The notes beneath the pieces were generated by a model. That model was not told the DNA's origin. It made no database searches and saw nothing but the letters and a program-made list of their open reading frames with translations. Shown in pieces: positions 15,679 to 27,467 of a DNA stretch of 48,256 nucleotides. Where the stretch lies: positions 1 through 48,256 of the forward strand of contig CAVIUA010000031.1 in NCBI GenBank assembly GCA_963645945.1, given 5' to 3'. The position numbers were made by a program, and so were the translations under genes. The DNA comes from CAG-877 sp963645945 (lineage in GTDB: Bacteria; Bacillota_I; Bacilli_A; RF39; UBA660). The stretch's first letter is position 1, and every line of letters begins with the position of its first letter.

Positions 15679-18003
15679 ATGAAAAAAATCGAAAGATATA
15701 ATCCAAATATAGAAGAGGGACTTACATCTTATCAAGTAAATAAAAGAATAGAAGATAATTTAGTTAATATTGATACAGAAGTTTCAACTAAATCTGTTTC
15801 TGAAATAGTTAGACAAAATGTTATGACTCTTTTTAATATTATTAATATTATTTTAGCTATTGCGGTTATATGTGTTGGTTCATTTAAGAATTTAACTTTT
15901 ATAATTATTATTACTATTAATACTTTAATTAGTATTATTCAGGAATTAAGAAGTAAGAAGACTTTGGATAATTTAAAAGTAATTGCGGCTTCTAAAATAC
16001 ATGTTATTAGAAATTCTAGTGATATGTTTATTAATATTAATGAAGTTGTTTTAGATGATATTATTAAATTAGAAATTGGTAATCAAGTAGTTGTTGATTC
16101 TATTATAAAAACTGGTGAAGTTGAAGTTGATGAGTCTTTTATTACAGGTGAGGCAGATACTGTTTTTAAAAAAAATGGAGATATGTTATTATCTGGTAGT
16201 TTTATAGTTTCTGGTAGGGCTACATGTCAAGTTGAACACATTGGCTATGACAATTATACAGCTAAGATTTCTAGTGATACTAAATATATTAAGCCAGTAT
16301 CTTCTGAGATAATGCGAAGTTTAAATAAAATTATTTCAACTATTTCTTTTTTAATTGTACCAGTTGGTATTTTACTTTTTAGTAGACAAATGTATATAGA
16401 AGGTAATAATATTCAACAAGCAGTTGTTTCTACGGTTGCGGCTTTAATTGGGATGATTCCTGAAGGATTAGTTTTACTTACTAGTACTGTTTTGGCAGTT
16501 AGTGTTATTAGACTTTCACAAAGAAAGGTTTTGGTACAAGATTTATATTGTATTGAAACTTTGGCTAGAGTTGATACTTTATGTTTAGACAAGACAGGTA
16601 CAATTACTGAAGGTAAAATGGAAGTTACAGCAGAAGTTTTATTTGAAGAGTGTGATTTCACTTCAATTATTGGAAATATTAGTCATAGTTTGGAAGAAAA
16701 TAATCCGACAGCTTTAGCGTTACTTGATAAGTATGGAAAATCTGATAATTTTAAAGTAGTTGAAAAAATACCTTTTTCATCACAAAAAAAATATTCTGGA
16801 ATTGTTTTAGAGGATAAAACTTATGTCATTGGAGCGGCAGAGTTTATTTTAAAGAAAAATGATAGTTGTTTAGGAACTATTTCTAAGTATACTGATGACT
16901 ATCGAGTTATACTTCTAGCGGTTGCGGATGATAAGAATTTAAAAAATGTTAAACCTTTAGGTATATTTTTATTGCAAGATAAAATTAGATCTGATGCTTA
17001 TGATACTTTAAAATATTTTAAAGAACAAAATGTTACTTTGAAAATCATTTCTGGTGATAATCCAAATACTGTTTTAGGTATTGCGAAGAGGGCAGGTTTT
17101 CCAGATAGTGTTAAGATGGTAGATGCTACTACATTAGATACTGATGAAGATATAATTGCGGCAGTTGAAAAGTTTGATATTTTTGGTAGAGTTACTCCTG
17201 AACAAAAGAAAAGAATAGTTTTAGCTTTACAATATTTAGGTCATACAGTTGCAATGACTGGTGATGGAGTAAACGATGTTTTGGCTTTAAAGAAAGCTGA
17301 TTGTTCTATTGCGATGGCTTCTGGATCTGACGCCAGTAAGAATGTTAGTCAATTGGTTTTATTAGATTCAAATTTTGCATCTATGCCATATGTAGTTGCG
17401 GAAGGTAGGAGAACTATTAATAATATTGAAAAAAGTTCATCATTATTCTTGGTTAAAACTATATATGCAACATTGTTGGCTATAATTTTTATATTTATTG
17501 ATATGCCTTATCCTTTTATTCCAATTCAGTTAACTTTAGCTAGTACTGTTACAGTTGGAATTCCATCATTTGTTTTGGCTTTACAAAATAATTATGATTT
17601 AGTACAGAAAAACTTTTTGAAAAGGGTATTGAAAAGGGCAGTGCCACCGGCATTTACAATAGTTTTAAATATTTTAGTTGTATTTGTGGCGAGTACATTA
17701 TTTAATTTTAGTTATATACAAACATCTACTTTGTCAGCTTTTGTTACTGGATATGTTGCTTTTATGTTGCTGTATAAAACATGTTTACCATTTAATAAGT
17801 TGAGAGTAGCGTTATTTAGTACTATGGCAGCATTGTATATCACAGGTTTCTTCTGTTTTAGAAATTTATTTTCTTTTTCAGTGTTAGATTTTAAAATGTG
17901 TATTGTTATATTGATTTGTATAGGGTTTGCACATTTTATGTATTATTCATTTGAAAGAATGATTAATTATTTAGAATTAAAAACTAAAAAACACAAAAAG
18001 TAA
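15679..18003 (+). CDS. P-type cation ATPase, CtpE-like
   Basis: From ATG at 15679 the protein has 774 residues. This start is preferred over the in-frame TTG at 15658 because AGGTGAT lies 5-6 bases upstream of it. Motifs in order: TGEAD (actuator loop, usually TGES), IPEGL in the central membrane helix, CLDKTGTITEG with the phosphorylated Asp near residue 304, SGDNPNTV and TGDGVNDVLALKKADCSIAM. Helices at both ends fit a 10-helix transporter with no N-terminal metal-binding domain. The IPEGL motif and GMIPEGLVLLTS block match the CtpE group, implicated in Ca2+ transport in actinobacteria. Substrate here is inferred. Single-gene unit with its own terminator. Confidence 0.88.
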   Translation: MKKIERYNPNIEEGLTSYQVNKRIEDNLVNIDTEVSTKSVSEIVRQNVMTLFNIINIILAIAVICVGSFKNLTFIIIITINTLISIIQELRSKKTLDNLKVIAASKIHVIRNSSDMFININEVVLDDIIKLEIGNQVVVDSIIKTGEVEVDESFITGEADTVFKKNGDMLLSGSFIVSGRATCQVEHIGYDNYTAKISSDTKYIKPVSSEIMRSLNKIISTISFLIVPVGILLFSRQMYIEGNNIQQAVVSTVAALIGMIPEGLVLLTSTVLAVSVIRLSQRKVLVQDLYCIETLARVDTLCLDKTGTITEGKMEVTAEVLFEECDFTSIIGNISHSLEENNPTALALLDKYGKSDNFKVVEKIPFSSQKKYSGIVLEDKTYVIGAAEFILKKNDSCLGTISKYTDDYRVILLAVADDKNLKNVKPLGIFLLQDKIRSDAYDTLKYFKEQNVTLKIISGDNPNTVLGIAKRAGFPDSVKMVDATTLDTDEDIIAAVEKFDIFGRVTPEQKKRIVLALQYLGHTVAMTGDGVNDVLALKKADCSIAMASGSDASKNVSQLVLLDSNFASMPYVVAEGRRTINNIEKSSSLFLVKTIYATLLAIIFIFIDMPYPFIPIQLTLASTVTVGIPSFVLALQNNYDLVQKNFLKRVLKRAVPPAFTIVLNILVVFVASTLFNFSYIQTSTLSAFVTGYVAFMLLYKTCLPFNKLRVALFSTMAALYITGFFCFRNLFSFSVLDFKMCIVILICIGFAHFMYYSFERMINYLELKTKKHKK

Positions 18004-18040
18004 GAAAGATAAAAAAAGACTTGACTTTCTTACTTTTTTT
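17995..18040 (+). terminator. Strong terminator after the P-type ATPase
   Basis: A 14-bp perfect stem, AAAAAGTAAGAAAG (17995-18008) with CTTTCTTACTTTTT (18025-18038), followed by more T. The first arm overlaps the last codons of the gene. Confidence 0.85.
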
Positions 18041-18094
18041 ATAGTATCCTAGTATTGCAGTTAGGGATTAATTTAAAAAAAATTAAAATTACTA

Positions 18095-18123
18095 TTGCAA
18101 AAGTAGAGTAAATATTGTAAAAT
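18095..18123 (+). promoter_or_regulatory. Promoter of the tRNA Ile-Asn-Glu group
   Basis: TTGCAA (18095-18100), 17 bp, TAAAAT (18118-18123), about 20 bases before tRNA-Ile. Confidence 0.65.
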
Positions 18124-18143
18124 TAGGAAGTACTGCTATTAAT

Positions 18144-18220
<77 letters not shown>

Positions 18221-18227
18221 TTAATAT

Positions 18228-18304
18228 GCCTCAATAGCTCAGTCGGTTAGAGCACTTGACTGTTAATCAAGGGGTCCTAGGTTCAAGTCCTAGTTGGGGC
18301 GCCA
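18228..18304 (+). tRNA. tRNA-Asn (anticodon GTT)
   Basis: Acceptor GCCTCAA pairs with TTGGGGC (one G-T pair), the anticodon loop is CTGTTAA, the discriminator is G and CCA is encoded. It lies 7 bases after tRNA-Ile, in the same transcript. Confidence 0.96.
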
Positions 18305-18307
18305 GAT

Positions 18308-18384
18308 GGCGAGTTGGTGAAGCGGCTTAACACACTGCCCTTTCACGGCAGCATTCACGGATTCGAATTCCGTACTCGTCACCA
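18308..18384 (+). tRNA. tRNA-Glu (anticodon TTC)
   Basis: Acceptor GGCGAGT pairs with ACTCGTC, the anticodon loop is CTTTCAC, the T loop is GATTCGAATTC and CCA is encoded. Only 3 bases separate it from tRNA-Asn. The anticodon is normal and would not read TAA codons. Confidence 0.95.
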
Positions 18385-18394
18385 GTAAAAAATC

Positions 18395-18420
18395 AAAATC
18401 CAGATTTTCTGGATTTTTTT
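18395..18420 (+). terminator. Terminator of the tRNA group
   Basis: AAAATCCAGA (18395-18404) pairs perfectly with TCTGGATTTT (18408-18417), followed by T. Confidence 0.85.
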
Positions 18421-18421
18421 A

Positions 18422-18450
18422 TTGACATTAAGCCTTATTTCATGTAACAT
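18422..18450 (+). promoter_or_regulatory. Promoter of tRNA-Ser
   Basis: TTGACA (18422-18427), 17 bp, TAACAT (18445-18450) preceded by TG. It starts right after the upstream terminator. Confidence 0.7.
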
Positions 18451-18476
18451 TATATATGCGGACGCACAAGAGGAAT

Positions 18477-18567
18477 GGAGTAGTACTCAAGAGGCTGAAG
18501 AGGCGCCCCTGCTAAGGGTGTAGGTCGGGCAACTGGCGCGAGAGTTCAAATCTCTCCTACTCCGCCA
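18477..18567 (+). tRNA. tRNA-Ser (anticodon GCT)
   Basis: A 91-base class II tRNA: acceptor GGAGTAG/CTACTCC, anticodon loop CTGCTAA, a long variable arm (GTCGGGCAACTGGC region), T loop GTTCAAATC and encoded GCCA. It has its own promoter and terminator. Confidence 0.95.
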
Positions 18568-18577
18568 TTATAAAATC

Positions 18578-18604
18578 AAACCTTGTTTTTACGAGGTTTT
18601 TTTG
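18578..18604 (+). terminator. Terminator of tRNA-Ser
   Basis: AAACCTTG (18578-18585) pairs with CGAGGTTT (18592-18599), followed by a T run. Confidence 0.8.
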
Positions 18605-18647
18605 TTGCTTTCTTTCGACAAATCTGTCTTCTATTTTTATAAAATTA

Positions 18648-18656
18648 TGATATAAT
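18648..18656 (+). promoter_or_regulatory. Extended -10 of the glucan synthase gene
   Basis: TGATATAAT is followed within 6 bases by the AGGAGGG ribosome site (18662-18668) and a GTG start at 18678. No convincing -35 is seen. Confidence 0.6.
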
Positions 18657-18677
18657 TTTAATAGGAGGGTTGATATA

Positions 18678-21600
18678 GTGAATGAAGCAATACATGTTTT
18701 TTTTAAACACTTTAAAAAAATTAATGATTATTATAAATTTTTAATAAATAAAACTAAACAGGCAAATTATGTAGGAATTACCAATGAATGGATTATCGAT
18801 AATTTCTATTTGCTAGTTGAAGCTAAAACTGACATTGTAAATGATAAAAAAGTTTTAAAGAAGAGACTAAAAAATACAAAGACACTATATTATTTTCTTA
18901 GACATATAGCGTCTGTAAATAATTATAATATTTCTTTTAATACTTTAGTTTTGGAGTTAAAAAAATATCAACATGAAAACAATGTTATTTTTTCATATAG
19001 AGAAATAATGGCTATTAAACCTTTATTGTTATTTATTTATATTGAAAAATNNNNNNNNNNNNNNNNNNNNNNNNNNNNNNNNNNNNNNNNNNNNNNNNNN
19101 NNNNNNNNNNATTATATTCACTTTGTATAGATTTAAAAGATAAAATGTTAATACAAGAAAAAATTAATAAAACTATAGAAAGTGTTGATAAAGAAAATAT
19201 AAGTTTAAATGATTTACTTGGTAAAAACTTTGATTATTTAAATAATCAATATTATATATATGAGTTGAATCAACAACTAAATAAACTTGGTCATAAAAGC
19301 AATTCTATTTTCAAAGAAATTAATGAAATACTTAAAAGTAAAGATATCAGTTTAAAAGAAATAATTAATGAATATTATCAAGAAAAAGTAGATAATAATA
19401 TTTTAATTTCTAATATCTTTGGTGATTTAAAATCTTTATTTGAGCTTTCTGATGAATTGTTATTTAAAAATATTTCTTTTACAGAAAAGCTATTTTTAGA
19501 AGATAAAGTATATAAAAAGATGACTGTTGAGTCTAAGAATCTTTATAGAGAAAAAATTACTTCTTTAGCTAAAAGAAAAAGATGTAGTGAGTATGACTTA
19601 TTAAAAAAATTGTCAAATAAAAGTACTGAGGAAGATAAGCATATTGGCTTTTACTTATTTAAAAATAAGAATTATGGTTTTAGATCATTCTTATATATTT
19701 TAATTATTTTTATACTCACAATTTTGATTACATTTTTAATTTCTAAATACTTTATTGGTATGAGAGTTTTAGGATTTTTAATACTTTTAGTTCCGGTTAA
19801 TCAATTAGTTATTAAAATTATTAATTCTATTTTGTTAAGAGTAGTTCCAGCTACAATATTACCTAAAATGGATTATTCTTCGGCTTTACCAGATGAAGCA
19901 GCTACAATGGTTGTTATTCCGACAATTATTTCAGATACTAAAAAAGTAAAAGAAATGTTTGATGTTTTAGAGACTTTTTATTTAACAAATAAATCTAATA
20001 ATTTGTATTTTACTTTATTAGGAGATGTTAAATCTGCAGATAAGAAAGTTCTTGATATTGATAAAGAAATTTCTGCAACTGGTAAAGAAATTGTTAATAA
20101 ACTTAATAAAAAATATGGAAAAGAATTATTTCATTTTGTATATCGAAAAAGATTTTGGAATGAAAAAGAAAATTCATTTTTAGGATATGAAAGAAAACGT
20201 GGAGCTCTTTTACAATTTAATAAATTATTACTCGGTAAGATGGATGCTTCAGAAATCAGAGAAAACTTTTTTGTTAATACAATTAAGAAGAATAGTTTAA
20301 ACATTAAATATGTTATTACTTTAGATAATGATACAAGATTAGTATTAAGTACTGCTTTAAATTTAATTGGTGCGATGAATCATCCTTTAAATAGACCTAT
20401 ATTAAATAAAGACAGAACTAAAGTTATTTCTGGGTATGGAATAATGCAACCTAGAGTTAGTGTTGATATTGAATCTACTAATAAGAGTTTATATAGTCAG
20501 ATTTTTGCCGGTGTAGGTGGATTTGATACTTACTCAGCTGTTGTTCCTAATGTGTATCAAGATTTATTTAAAGAAGGAAGTTTTATTGGTAAAGGTATTT
20601 ATGATTTAGAATTGTTTGATGAAATATTAGATAATACTTTTCCTGATAATTCAATCTTGTCACATGATTTGTTAGAGGGAAGTTATTTAAGAACGGGTTA
20701 TGTATCAGATATAGAAGTTATAGATGATTTTCCATCTTCATTTTTGACAGACATTACTAGATATCATCGTTGGGCTAGAGGAGATACACAAATATTATAT
20801 TGGCTTTTTAATAGAGTGAAAAATAAAAATAATGAGACTGTTAAAAATCCATTAAATTTACTTTCTAGATTTAAAATATTAGATAATATAATTAGAATGT
20901 TTTTAATGCCATCATTATTACTTATTTTGTTACTGTCTATTTGTTTTGGAAAAGTTAATTCTTTGTTCTTTTTAGGATTAGTTTTATTAGAAATTTCTTT
21001 TTCAATTATTTCATTTGTTGCTGGTAAGATGACATTTAAAAGTAATAAAAAAATGCATGTTTATTATAAGAATTTATTAGTAGGTGGGAAAAGTATTATA
21101 CTTCAGGCTCTTATTACTTTTTCATGTATACCTTTTTATTCTATGCTTTATATGGATGCATTTTTTAGAACTTTGTATAGATTATTTGTGTCACATAAGA
21201 ATTTGCTTAACTGGCTTACATTTGAAGATACTATGAATAATACTAAAGAAGGTTTCTTTAATTATGTTAAGGCTTTTATTGTTAACTATGTTTTTGGCAT
21301 TATCTTCTTTATTATAGGTCTTTTAACAAATAATGTTTCTTCATATGTTATAGCATTCTTATTTGTTATTGCGCCTGTTGTTTTATATTTAGTAAGTTTA
21401 AATATAAATAAAGATATTACTATTAGAGATAATAAAAAAGATAAGTTAGTAGATATCGCAAAAGATACTTGGAAGTATTTTTCGGATAATTTAGTTGAAG
21501 AATATAATTATCTTATACCGGATAATTATCAAGAAAATAGAGAGAACAAATTAGATATGAGAACTTCTCCTACAGCGATAGGTTATTCGTTAGTAAGTAT

Positions 21601-24600
21601 AGTATCAGCTTATGATATGGATTTTATAGATAAAGAAGAGGCTTTAATTTTAATAGATAAGGTTTTAAAAAGTATTGATTCTTTAGAAAAATGGAATGGT
21701 CATTTATATAACTGGTATGATATAAAAACAAAGAATGTGATGCAACCAAGATTTGTTTCAACAGTTGACTCTGGTAATTTAGTTGCGAGTATGATCGTTG
21801 TTAGAGAGTTTCTTAGTACTTTAGAAGAAGAAAAATTACTAAAGCTTTGTGATAAGTTGATTAATAATACTAATTTTAAAAAGTTATATACTAAGAAGAA
21901 TGTATTTAGTATTGGATATGATGATAATGAAGGAAAATTATCAATTTATAATTATAATAAGTTCGCTAGTGAATCAAGATTAACTAGTTATTTAGCAATT
22001 TGTAAAGGTGATGTTCCAGCAAAACATTGGTTTTCTTTAGACAAGTCTCTAACAACATATAAAGGACATAAAGGACTTATTTCTTGGTCTGGTACTTCAT
22101 TTGAATATTATATGCCATTGTTGTTTATGAAGAATTATCCTAATACATTGTTGGATGAGTCATACTATTTTGCTTATTTTTGTCAAAAAGAATATATAGA
22201 AAAAGTTTCTAGAAAATTACCATGGGGTATTAGTGAGTCAGCTTATAGTGAACTTGATAATTCTCTAAATTATAAATATAAAGCTTTTTCGACACCATTT
22301 TTAAAAGCAAAAGAAGATAAAGAAAATAGAATGGTTTTATCTCCTTATGCGTCAATTATGGCTATGGAATTATTTCCAGATTCAGTTATTTCTAATATTG
22401 AAGCATTTATGAAATTAGATATGTATGGTAAATATGGTTTATATGAGTCATATGACTATGATAATAAAAATGTAGTAGAAGCATATTTTGCTCATCATCA
22501 AGGAATGATTTTGGTAGGACTTGTTAATTATTTAAAGAAAGACGTTATAAAGAATTATTTTCATAGTAATCTTTCTATTAGAACTTTTGAAATTTTATTA
22601 AAAGAAAAAGTACAACTTAGAAGTGATATAGATATGAAAATGGATAGTTATAAAAAATATAATTATAATAAAGAAAAAGTATTAAATGATATTAGAACTT
22701 ATAACTATATTTCTTATATGCCTGAAGTTTCAGTTTTATCTAATAAGAAATATTGTTTATTACTTAATGATAGAGGTAATGGTTTTTCTAGATATAGAAC
22801 TTTACAACTTAATAGATATAGAAAAGTTACAGAACAAGATTATGGTTTATTTATGTATGTTAGAGATGTAAAAACTAATTATACTTGGTCTAATACTTTT
22901 GCGCCAATTAATAAGAGGCCTGATAATTATGAAGTTGTTTTTGCTTCTGATAAAATTAAATATATAAGAACTGATGGAGTTATAACTACTAGCACTGAAG
23001 TTGTAGTTGCGACTGATAATAATGCAGAAGTTAGAAAAATTACATTTAAAAATAATGGACGTAGTCAGAAGGTATTAGAACTTACAACTTATACAGAAGT
23101 TATATTATCTGAAAATATGGATGATGTTTCACATAGAGTTTTTAATAATATGTTTATATCTAGTGAGTATGATAATAAATCTAATTCTTTGATATTAGTT
23201 AGAAAGAGTAGAAAAGACTCTAATGTTAATAGTTATTTAGTACATAGATTAATTATTGATAATCCAGTAGATAAATATAGTTATGAGACTGAAAGAAGTA
23301 ATTTTATAGGAATAGGATATGATCCTACTGAGCCTGTTTGTATAAATAATAAACTTAGTAATTATACTGGTGATAATTTAGATCCAGTTTGTAGTATTAG
23401 AAATAAAATTACAATTGAAGCAGGAAGTAGTAAAAGTGTTTATGTAGTACTTGGTTTTGGTAGAAGTAGAGAACAGATTAATGACATAATTAATTCTTAT
23501 GTAACTAAGTATGATTTTGATAGAGTATTTAAAGTTTCAGCTTTAGCGAACGCTATTAATACAAAGAATATGAATATAAAAGGTAATGATTTAAAATTAT
23601 TTAATACTATGCTTAATTATTTATATCAAACTACTAAGATATCTGTTACAGATGAGAGAATGGATTTATTAAGAAAGAATAGTTTGTCTCAAAAAGTTTT
23701 ATGGAAATTTGGAATATCTGGTGATAGACCAATTATATTAGTTGATATAGAAGATATTAGTGATTTATCTTTTGTATTTGGTATTTTGAAGGCTTTTGAA
23801 TATTATAAAAATAATTCAATATTTGTAGATGTTGTGATTATAAATGATGAAGATGATAAGTATAATGATGTTATTAATAGAGAAATAGAAAATGAAATTT
23901 ATAGAATGTATTCTGTTAATAGTTTTTATCATACACCTGGAGCTATTAAGGTTATTGATGGAAAAAGTTTATCTAGAGAAGAGATAAGTTTATTTAGAAT
24001 TGTTCCAAGACTTAGATTTGATATAAAGAATCATATTACTTTAAATGAAGCTGTTGAGGAGTTACAGAAAAATAATAAAATTGGTAATTACTATAGAGAT
24101 GAATATGAAGAAAACGTACCTAGTGTAAATGAAGAAAAGTTAGTTTTTGATAATGGTTATGCTGGATTTAATAAAACTGGTACAGAATATATTATTTATA
24201 ATAATAAAACACCAGCTCCTTGGAGTAATGTTATTGCGAATGAGAAGTTTGGAACAATTATTACTAATACTGGTGCAGGATATACTTATTTTGAAAATTC
24301 TTCAGAGTTTAAGATTACTTCTTGGACTAATGATACTGTTGTTTCTGATGTTTCGGAAGGATTTAAGTTTGATGGAAAAAGATTTCATCCGGAATCGTGT
24401 GTTCATGGACTTGGTTATAGTATTTTAAAGAGTGAGTCTTTAGAATTAGAAAAGGAAATAACAGAGTTTGTTCCGGTTGATGATACGGTTAAATTATATT
24501 TATTGAAACTTAAAAATAGGACTAATAAAAAGTTAGACTTTGATGTTAGTTACTTTATTAATCCAGTGCTTGGTAATTTTGAAGAGAAGACTGCTAGACA

Positions 24601-26383
24601 TATTTTATCAGAATTTATTCCTTCAGATAATTGTGTAAAACTACGTAATGCTTATAGTATTAATTATAGTGATTTTTGTGTTTATATGTCTTCTAGTGAA
24701 AAGATTAATTCTTCTGTTGTTGATAGAATCTTGGTTAAGAGTATTAATACTAAGGTTAGTTTAAAGCCAGGTGAGGAAAAGAGTATTTCATTTATGTTGG
24801 CTGCTTTAAATAATGATAAAGGTTATTTAGAATTAATTGATAAGTATTGTGATATTTCAAATGTAGAGAAGGAATTAGTTAAAGTTAAGAAACATTGGCG
24901 AGAGACTTTAGGTGTTATTTCTGTAAAGAGTCCTGATAAGAGTTTTGACTTTATGATTAATTCTTGGTATTTATATCAAACTATTTCTTCTAGAATTATG
25001 GCTAAAGCAGGATTTTATCAAGTATCTGGTGCCTTTGGTTATAGAGATCAGTTACAAGATGCGATGAATATAGTATTGATAAAACCAGAGTATACAAGGA
25101 AGCAAATATTAATTAATGCGGCTCATCAATTTACTTCAGGAGATGTTTTACACTGGTGGCATGATAGTAATAATTTTGGACTTAGAAGTCGTTATAAGGA
25201 TGATTATTTATGGCTAGTTTATGCAACTATTAATTATATTGATGTTACTGGGGATGTTTCTATTTTAAAAGAAGTTGTTCCTTATGTATCAGGAGATGTA
25301 CTTAGTAATTATGATTATGAAAAGACAATGTATTTTAGTTATACAGAAAAAACTGATACTTTATTGAAACATTGTATTAAGGCTTTAGAATTATCGATGT
25401 CTTCTCTTGGTAGTCATGGCATATCTTTAATTGGTGGCGGTGACTGGAATGATGGTATGAATAGAGTTGGTATTAAAGGAAAAGGTGAAAGTGTCTGGTT
25501 AGGCTTCTTCTTATATAATATTATTGATAAGTTTACGCAGATGATAAAAGAATTTAATATTGATTTAGATGTTTTAGAGTACTATGAATTTAATAAGTTA
25601 TTGAAGACTAATTTAAATAAATATGCTTGGGATGGAAATTATTATTTAAGAGCTTACTTTGATAATGGTGATAAACTTGGTAGTCATGAAAATAATGAGT
25701 GTAAAATAGATTTAATTTCACAGAGTTTTTCAATTATATCTGGAGTAATACCAGAGAACAGAGTAGATCAAGTTTTGGATTCTGTTTCAGAAAACTTGGT
25801 TGATGAAAAAACAGGTATTGTTAAACTATTGACTCCAGCTTTTAATAAGTCTTTAAATAATCCTGGTTATATTATGAATTATCATAAAGGTATTAGAGAA
25901 AATGGAGGTCAATATACACATGCGGTTGCTTGGTACATTATGGCTTTAATTAAGGAAGGTCATTATAATGAGGCATATCGTTATTATCAAATGATTAATC
26001 CGATAAATAGAAGTTTAAATAAGGAACAGGTTTTGAAGTACAAAGTTGAACCTTATGTTATTGCGGCTGATATATATTCTGCATCTAGTTTTTTAGGTCA
26101 TGGCGGATGGACTTGGTATACAGGTTCTTCTGGTTGGTTTTATAATACTGGTGTAAGAGATATTTTAGGTATTCAAAAACATGGTGATATTTTAAATATT
26201 GTTCCTAGTATTCCAAATGACTGGGATGGATTTAAAGTTGTTTATAAATATATGAATACTGTTTATAATATCGAAGTAAAAAGAACAGGTATAGAAAAAA
26301 TTACTTTTGATGGGAGAGTCGTTGAAAGTGTAAGACTTGTTGATGATAGTTCTACTCATAGTGTAATTGTTGATGTAAAATAG
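18678..26383 (+). CDS. ndvB: Cyclic beta-1,2-glucan synthase-like protein (GT84/glycoamylase-like/GH94), assembly gap near the N-terminus
   Basis: The gene starts at GTG 18678 (AGGAGGG upstream), runs into 60 N at 19051-19110 and resumes in another frame, open from the gap edge to TAG at 26383. A true gap length of 3n+1 restores one frame of about 2,567 residues, close to known Cgs/NdvB proteins (about 2,800). After two membrane helices comes a glycosyltransferase domain (VVIPTI, ITLDNDTR, SHDLLEGSY, RYHRWARGD, residues about 400-700), then more helices, a glycoamylase-like domain (RTSPTAIGYSL, FVSTVDSGNL, ISESAYSELD, AHHQGM, about 930-1290) and a GH94 phosphorylase-type domain (GYRDQLQDAMN, GGDWNDGMNRVG with the general-acid Asp, GHGGWTWYTGSSGW). 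The family makes, trims and closes beta-1,2-glucan rings at the inner membrane. A Gram-positive host lacking a periplasm makes the product's role uncertain. Confidence 0.88.
19051..19110. other. Assembly gap (60 N)
   Basis: The frame changes across the gap, so the number of N is an estimate. The real length should be 3n+1 if the glucan synthase gene is intact. The flanks (ATTGAAAAAT and ATTATATTCA) share no obvious overlap. Confidence 0.95.
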
Positions 26384-26424
26384 GAAGAAGTTTATTCTTT
26401 CTATTTTTCTTCTAGGCGTTTTCT

Positions 26425-26453
26425 TTGACATTTTATAGTTTTTTTGGTATAAT
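26425..26453 (+). promoter_or_regulatory. Near-consensus promoter of the alpha-CTD-like gene
   Basis: TTGACA (26425-26430), exactly 17 bp, TATAAT (26448-26453), with TGG before the -10. This is the closest match to a consensus sigma-A promoter in the window, which suggests strong steady expression of the gene at 26484. Confidence 0.9.
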
Positions 26454-26483
26454 ATAGCCAATTTTTTGAAAAGGGATGGTATT

Positions 26484-27431
26484 ATGAGAAATATTTATGT
26501 AGCTGGTGATGAGATTGGTCGTGTTCCTTTAAGACCAAAGAATCATGCAATGAGTTATCTTATTGATTGTAAAAAGATGCGTACATATGGTGATTTATTA
26601 AAAGTACCGGCTTGGGAATTACGTTCATATTTTAAAAATTGGTATGATTATACTTCTGTTAGAGATGATGTTCATTCAAGAAACTATAGTTTATTAGGTG
26701 AAAACTTAATGCTTGGATTATCTTTTGATAGAGAAGAAAGTGAAAAATTAGCTGATACTAAGTTGGAAGACCTTTATTTTCCTGTTCCTATAAGAAATGT
26801 TTTTACAACAGGATGTAATAGAGCTCATCCTATTGTTACAGTAGGAGATTTATTAGTTGTTCCATATGAAGAAATTTCTGAAATGAGAGGTATGGGAGTA
26901 GCAAAATTAAATCAAATTAATGAGTTTGTACGTAATCTTGGTACATTTTTCTATGGTGACTTTGTTCCATATGGTGATATGCCTGAAATATTAAGGGAAC
27001 ATGGTATTATGCCAATTGAAGACTTGGATGTTGTTCCAGAAACTAAAAAACTTTTACACGCTAATGGTGTTCATTCTGTAGGAGATGCCTTAAGAAATCA
27101 TGATAAAATTGCTAGTTTCGAAGGTTTTGGTTATCAAAGACTTATGTCACTTTATGATCAATTAGCAGAAATGGCTTATTTTGATGAAGTTAAAAAAAGT
27201 ATTGGTCAAAATAGTATTGATGTTGTTAGAGAAGAATTAGTTCCTTCATATCCAATAAGATGTGCAACAAAAGATAGAATTCAAAATCAAAGTGAACTTG
27301 ATCAAGCTATTACGGAAAGAGACGAATTAGTTAGAAGATTAGATTATGTTAATGCAAGAATTAATTTTTTATCTTCACCTTTAACCAATTATGGAAAAGA
27401 AAATATACAATATATTAAAACGAGTGAGTAA
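26484..27431 (+). CDS. Protein of tandem RNA polymerase alpha-CTD-like repeats
   Basis: The 315-residue protein starts at ATG 26484. An in-frame TTG at 26466 is rejected because AAAAGGGA lies between it and the ATG. Two segments copy the layout of the RNA polymerase alpha C-terminal domain: KLEDLYFPVPIRNVF...VTVGDLLVVPYEEI...MRGMGVAKLNQI (about 90-155) and IEDLDVVPETKKLL..GVHSVGDALRNHDKI...FEGFGYQRL (about 172-231). A third, weaker copy may lie at 18-55 (MSYLIDCKKMRTYGDLLKVPAWEL). The first strong copy keeps an Arg, Gly and Lys at places that touch DNA in real alpha-CTD. A short coiled coil ends the protein. There is no alpha N-terminal domain, so it cannot replace alpha in assembly. It is followed by an unusual sigma factor gene. 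DNA binding at promoters is inferred. Confidence 0.72.
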   Translation: MRNIYVAGDEIGRVPLRPKNHAMSYLIDCKKMRTYGDLLKVPAWELRSYFKNWYDYTSVRDDVHSRNYSLLGENLMLGLSFDREESEKLADTKLEDLYFPVPIRNVFTTGCNRAHPIVTVGDLLVVPYEEISEMRGMGVAKLNQINEFVRNLGTFFYGDFVPYGDMPEILREHGIMPIEDLDVVPETKKLLHANGVHSVGDALRNHDKIASFEGFGYQRLMSLYDQLAEMAYFDEVKKSIGQNSIDVVREELVPSYPIRCATKDRIQNQSELDQAITERDELVRRLDYVNARINFLSSPLTNYGKENIQYIKTSE

Positions 27432-27444
27432 TATCACTCTTTTA
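27422..27444 (+). terminator. Terminator between the alpha-CTD-like and sigma genes
   Basis: GAGTGA (27422-27427) pairs with TCACTC (27434-27439), followed by TTTTATTTT. The stop codon of the upstream gene lies in the loop. The two genes may therefore be only partly co-transcribed. Confidence 0.65.
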
Positions 27445-27467
27445 TTTTACAAAGAAAATTAAAAGTG

